DNA of 7,855 nt from Pseudomonadota bacterium (lineage in GTDB: Bacteria; Pseudomonadota; Gammaproteobacteria; Burkholderiales; Burkholderiaceae_C): positions 1 to 7,855 of the forward strand of contig JAEWIF010000042.1 in the NCBI GenBank assembly GCA_023387335.1. Direction: 5' to 3'. Shown here piece after piece: positions 6,424 to 7,855 of this stretch; position 1 is the first letter of the stretch; each line of letters begins with the position of its first letter. Below the pieces are notes generated by a model, which saw only the letters and a program-made list of their open reading frames with translations, was not told the DNA's origin and searched no databases. The position numbers were made by a program, and so were the translations under genes.

Positions 6424-6452
6424 TTTTGTACCACGCCCGTCATGGTACAAAA
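6424..6452. promoter_or_regulatory. Perfect 10-bp inverted repeat upstream of arsI
   Basis: TTTTGTACCA (6424-6433) and TGGTACAAAA (6443-6452) are exact reverse complements around a 9-nt loop, 9 nt before the arsI ATG. No T-run follows on the plus strand, so it is not a normal terminator. It may be an internal operator, a messenger hairpin affecting arsI translation or mRNA stability, or a processing site. GTACC/GGTAC also occurs in the candidate operator before arsR. Confidence 0.55.
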
Positions 6453-6461
6453 CATAAAAAC

Positions 6462-6974
6462 ATGAAACGCTTCCACATACACGTTCGGGTAAAAAACCTC
6501 AGCGACAGCATCGAGTTTTACAACGCTCTTTTCAGAACCACACCAACTGTTACCAAGGACGATTACGCCAAGTGGATGCTCGAAGATCCCCGGGTGAACT
6601 TTGCCATCTCCACCGGTCACGCTGAAAACGGGATCGAGCACCTGGGGCTTCAGGTAGACAGCCCGGAAGAACTCCAGCAGGTGTACGCCAATATGGAAAA
6701 GGCAAAAGGAACCGTGAGGGAAGAAGGCTACTGCACTTGCTGCTACTCCAAGAGCCAGAAATCCTGGATCACCGATCCGCAGGGTGTTGACTGGGAAGCG
6801 TTTTACACCTACGGTACAGCGACCATTTACGGTGAGGGCATCAACGCAAGACCAGCACCTGAAGTCATGGAACACTGGAGCGGAAACGATGGTAAAAACG
6901 CTGTTCTTGATCTTTTCGAAGCATCAACAACAAAGAAGTCTTGTGACGGTACGTGCAGCCTAACAATCGCTTAG
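6462..6974 (+). CDS. arsI: ArsI/CadI-family C-As lyase (glyoxalase fold)
   Basis: A 170-residue non-heme Fe(II) dioxygenase of the vicinal-oxygen-chelate fold. ArsI breaks the carbon-arsenic bond of trivalent methylarsenicals and aromatic arsenicals, releasing As(III). Likely metal ligands are His5 (with His7 next to it), His60 in GIEHLGLQV and Glu112 in DWEAF. The substrate-binding vicinal pair is Cys93-Cys94 in CTCCYS, with the conserved KSWITDPQG just after; spacing agrees with known ArsI. A Cys-bearing tail (SCDGTCS, Cys161 and Cys165) ends the protein. CadI, a cadmium-induced relative, is the alternative name, but the operon favours arsenic. It is the last gene; three stop codons stand in a row at its end, followed by a terminator. 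Confidence 0.9.
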   Translation: MKRFHIHVRVKNLSDSIEFYNALFRTTPTVTKDDYAKWMLEDPRVNFAISTGHAENGIEHLGLQVDSPEELQQVYANMEKAKGTVREEGYCTCCYSKSQKSWITDPQGVDWEAFYTYGTATIYGEGINARPAPEVMEHWSGNDGKNAVLDLFEASTTKKSCDGTCSLTIA

Positions 6975-6978
6975 TGAT

Positions 6979-7017
6979 AAAGAAAACCCAGTGCAAATCA
7001 CATCGGGTTTTTCTTTT
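6979..7017 (+). terminator. Intrinsic terminator of the ars operon
   Basis: AAAGAAAACCC (6979-6989) pairs with GGGTTTTTCTTT (7005-7016) with one extra T, around a 15-nt loop, and ends in a T-rich run. It starts 4 nt after the arsI TAG. The A-rich upstream arm also makes it a possible terminator for minus-strand transcription coming from the right. Confidence 0.8.
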
Positions 7018-7021
7018 GACA

Positions 7022-7290
7022 TTATAGCAAACCTTCATCCGTAAATGAGAAGAAACGATCTGCTTCAGAGGTCATGATGGTGTGATTAAGAATTTTGATG
7101 TCAATGAATTTTGATACCGCATGCTACTAAACCATCAGCTCTTCATCATACCATCCGGATAATTGTGGCCAACATTGATGTCAGCAGCGGCAACCCTGAG
7201 AGTCACTGTCGCCACGGGACGCGGGTCGGCAGTAACGCTGATGCACCTGCCAATACAAATCTTGCAGTCACCGAGAATCGGGTGGTGAGA
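7022..7290 (-). pseudogene. radC-like (JAB domain) C-terminal remnant, frameshifted
   Basis: On the minus strand, one frame reads ISVTADPRPV (to about 7219) and then VAAADINVGHNYPDG (motif at 7150-7170), before a TGA at 7135-7137. A second frame reads SKFIDIKILNHTIMTSEA and FFSFTDEGLL, ending in TAA at 7022-7024. Together these follow the RadC pattern: a TVADPR-like strand, the metal motif HNHPSG (here HNYPDG), a LDIK.LDH strand and a terminal YSFADEGL. The join between frames, around 7105-7137, is shortened and shifted, and the catalytic motif is altered, so the copy is dead. RadC-like genes are common passengers of mobile elements in Bacteroidota. It faces the ars operon tail to tail. Confidence 0.65.
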
Positions 7291-7296
7291 GCCTGA

Positions 7297-7413
7297 ATGA
7301 ATATATATTCTATCTTTTCACCAGACCAGTTCTTCACCAACGGTAAAATCGTGCGCTTTGCCCTACAGGCCATTGTAAGTGTTCAAATTTTAGATCGTCA
7401 CGATCGCAATTGA
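7297..7413 (+). pseudogene. Decayed 3' end of an unidentified gene (right copy)
   Basis: A 38-codon frame from ATG 7297 to TGA 7411-7413. From about codon 4 (YSIF) it resembles the left fragment ending at 1836: FTNGKIVRF against NTNSRIERF, and VQILDRHDRN against VQMLNSYNNN. The ATG may be accidental, as the segment looks like the tail of a longer protein. It is probably non-functional. The family is not recognised. Confidence 0.35.
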
Positions 7414-7599
7414 TGTTTGAAAGGGAAAATCCGATTAACTTCGAAGGAGTTCTCAAAAATGGTCAAAACAGGTCAAAATGGGCCAGAACGACGGAAAACG
7501 CGGGTAGTTCACCCTCCTGTCACGTATTTATTATTTGCAAGTATAATCAACTGATATACAACTACATACCTAAAAAGGTTCGAGTCCCTCAGGATCCAC
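7306..7599 (+). repeat. Right direct repeat flanking the arsenic island
   Basis: About 294 bp matching 1729-1993 in the same orientation. The match begins in the coding-like fragment, passes GTGTTCAAAT and AACTTCGAAGGAGTTCT, has an insertion near GGTCAAAACAGGTCAAAATG, and ends in the conserved 98-bp core. The two copies lie about 5.6 kb apart and bracket the arsenic operon plus the radC remnant. Their divergence means they are not a recent perfect duplication from one insertion event. Confidence 0.75.
7502..7599 (+). other. 98-bp attachment-site-like core with tRNA-like segments (right)
   Basis: This is the right partner of 1896-1993. It keeps GGTAGTTCA (7503-7511), CCTGTCACG with an intact GTC anticodon triplet (7516-7524), and GGTTCGAGTCCCTC (7577-7590) followed by an acceptor-like AGGATCCA. 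The first two are 4 nt apart rather than the roughly 17 of a real tRNA-Asp, and the last two are separated by about 52 AT-rich bases, so no functional tRNA can form. A site-specific recombination junction in a tRNA anticodon loop is a reasonable reading. Confidence 0.5.
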
Positions 7600-7681
7600 A
7601 GTAGTTGTTTCAAAATCAGTCAATCCCGCAGGTCGATCAACTGGCGGCGTTGCTCAAAGCTGTTTCAATTTCACTATTCAA

Positions 7682-7855
7682 TTGCTCAAACAATTTTATT
7701 CTTTCGGCATCATTTGGCCCCACCCTGACCTGGCAAAGCAGTACTACCTGTCCTTTAACGAAGAAGGGTTGCAAATCAGTGCCGGTGATTTTACAACCGA
7801 TCTTTCCTGGCGCTATTTCTTTGCCCGCCTGGAAACACCAACGATCTTGCTGTTG
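7682..7855 (+). pseudogene. Possible YcxB-like protein, 5'-truncated, runs off the window
   Basis: One frame is open from the end of the right repeat to the window edge and reads FGIIWPHPDLAKQ, YYLSFNEEGLQISAGDF and then LSWRYFFARLETPTILLL. This looks like the YcxB-type C-terminal domain (a phe-rich strand, E-E/D-G-hydrophobic, then a L-S/K-W strand and a terminal FLL-like strand). No ATG or convincing start lies in this frame after the repeat; TTG at 7682 is only a placeholder. The membrane N-terminus expected in the family is absent, so the gene was probably cut by the island or its relic. The 3' end lies outside the window. Confidence 0.4.

Noticed and set aside
6424..6452. Terminator between sigZ and arsI
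   Set aside because: The stem is perfect, but no T-run follows on the plus strand and arsI would be cut off from the operon.
7111..7296. 61-codon plus-strand frame
   Set aside because: It is the shadow of the minus-strand radC remnant, which explains the sequence better.
7410..7604. 64-codon plus-strand frame across the right repeat core
   Set aside because: Same artefact as the left copy. Both share the peptide because the DNA is repeated, not because a protein is likely to be conserved.

Overview
This window looks like a piece of a Bacteroidota (Bacteroidetes) chromosome, probably close to Chitinophagaceae or Sphingobacteriia. The clues are the near absence of Shine-Dalgarno sites, TAnnTTTG-like promoter elements right next to start codons, a Crp/Fnr-type regulator beside a serine acetyltransferase, and an ars operon carrying a SigZ-type sigma factor. 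No rRNA, intact tRNA, CRISPR array or intact mobility gene is visible.

Left part (1-1672): a Crp/Fnr-family regulator on the minus strand is divergent from a serine O-acetyltransferase (cysE type) on the plus strand, with about 120 bp of shared control region. These genes are visibly more AT-rich than the ars genes to their right.

Centre (about 1729-7599): a 5-kb arsenic resistance operon lies between two diverged direct repeats (1729-1993 and 7306-7599). Each repeat starts with the decayed 3' end of the same unidentified coding sequence. Each ends in an ungapped 98-bp core, about 86% identical by hand count, with short tRNA-like segments at its two ends. The operon reads arsR, arsM, an arsN-like GNAT gene, acr3, a metallophosphoesterase, sigZ and arsI, and stops at an intrinsic terminator (6979-7017). 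A near-palindrome (2103-2118) and a Bacteroidota-type promoter (2137-2167) precede arsR. A terminator-like hairpin overlaps the arsR stop, and a perfect 10-bp inverted repeat lies just before arsI.

How the genes fit together: ArsR senses As(III). ArsM methylates As(III). ArsI cleaves the C-As bond of trivalent methylarsenicals. The PAT-like acetyltransferase is a candidate for modifying arsinothricin or a similar compound. Acr3 exports As(III). No arsenate reductase is present. The set looks more like protection against organoarsenicals and arsenite than a classical arsenate operon. The roles of the phosphoesterase and of SigZ here are unknown.

Right part (7018-7855): remains of other genes. 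There is a frameshifted minus-strand radC (JAB domain) C-terminus, the second repeat, and an open reading frame resembling the C-terminal part of a YcxB-like protein. That frame lacks a start and runs off the window. The flanks therefore look like the scarred edges of a genomic island.
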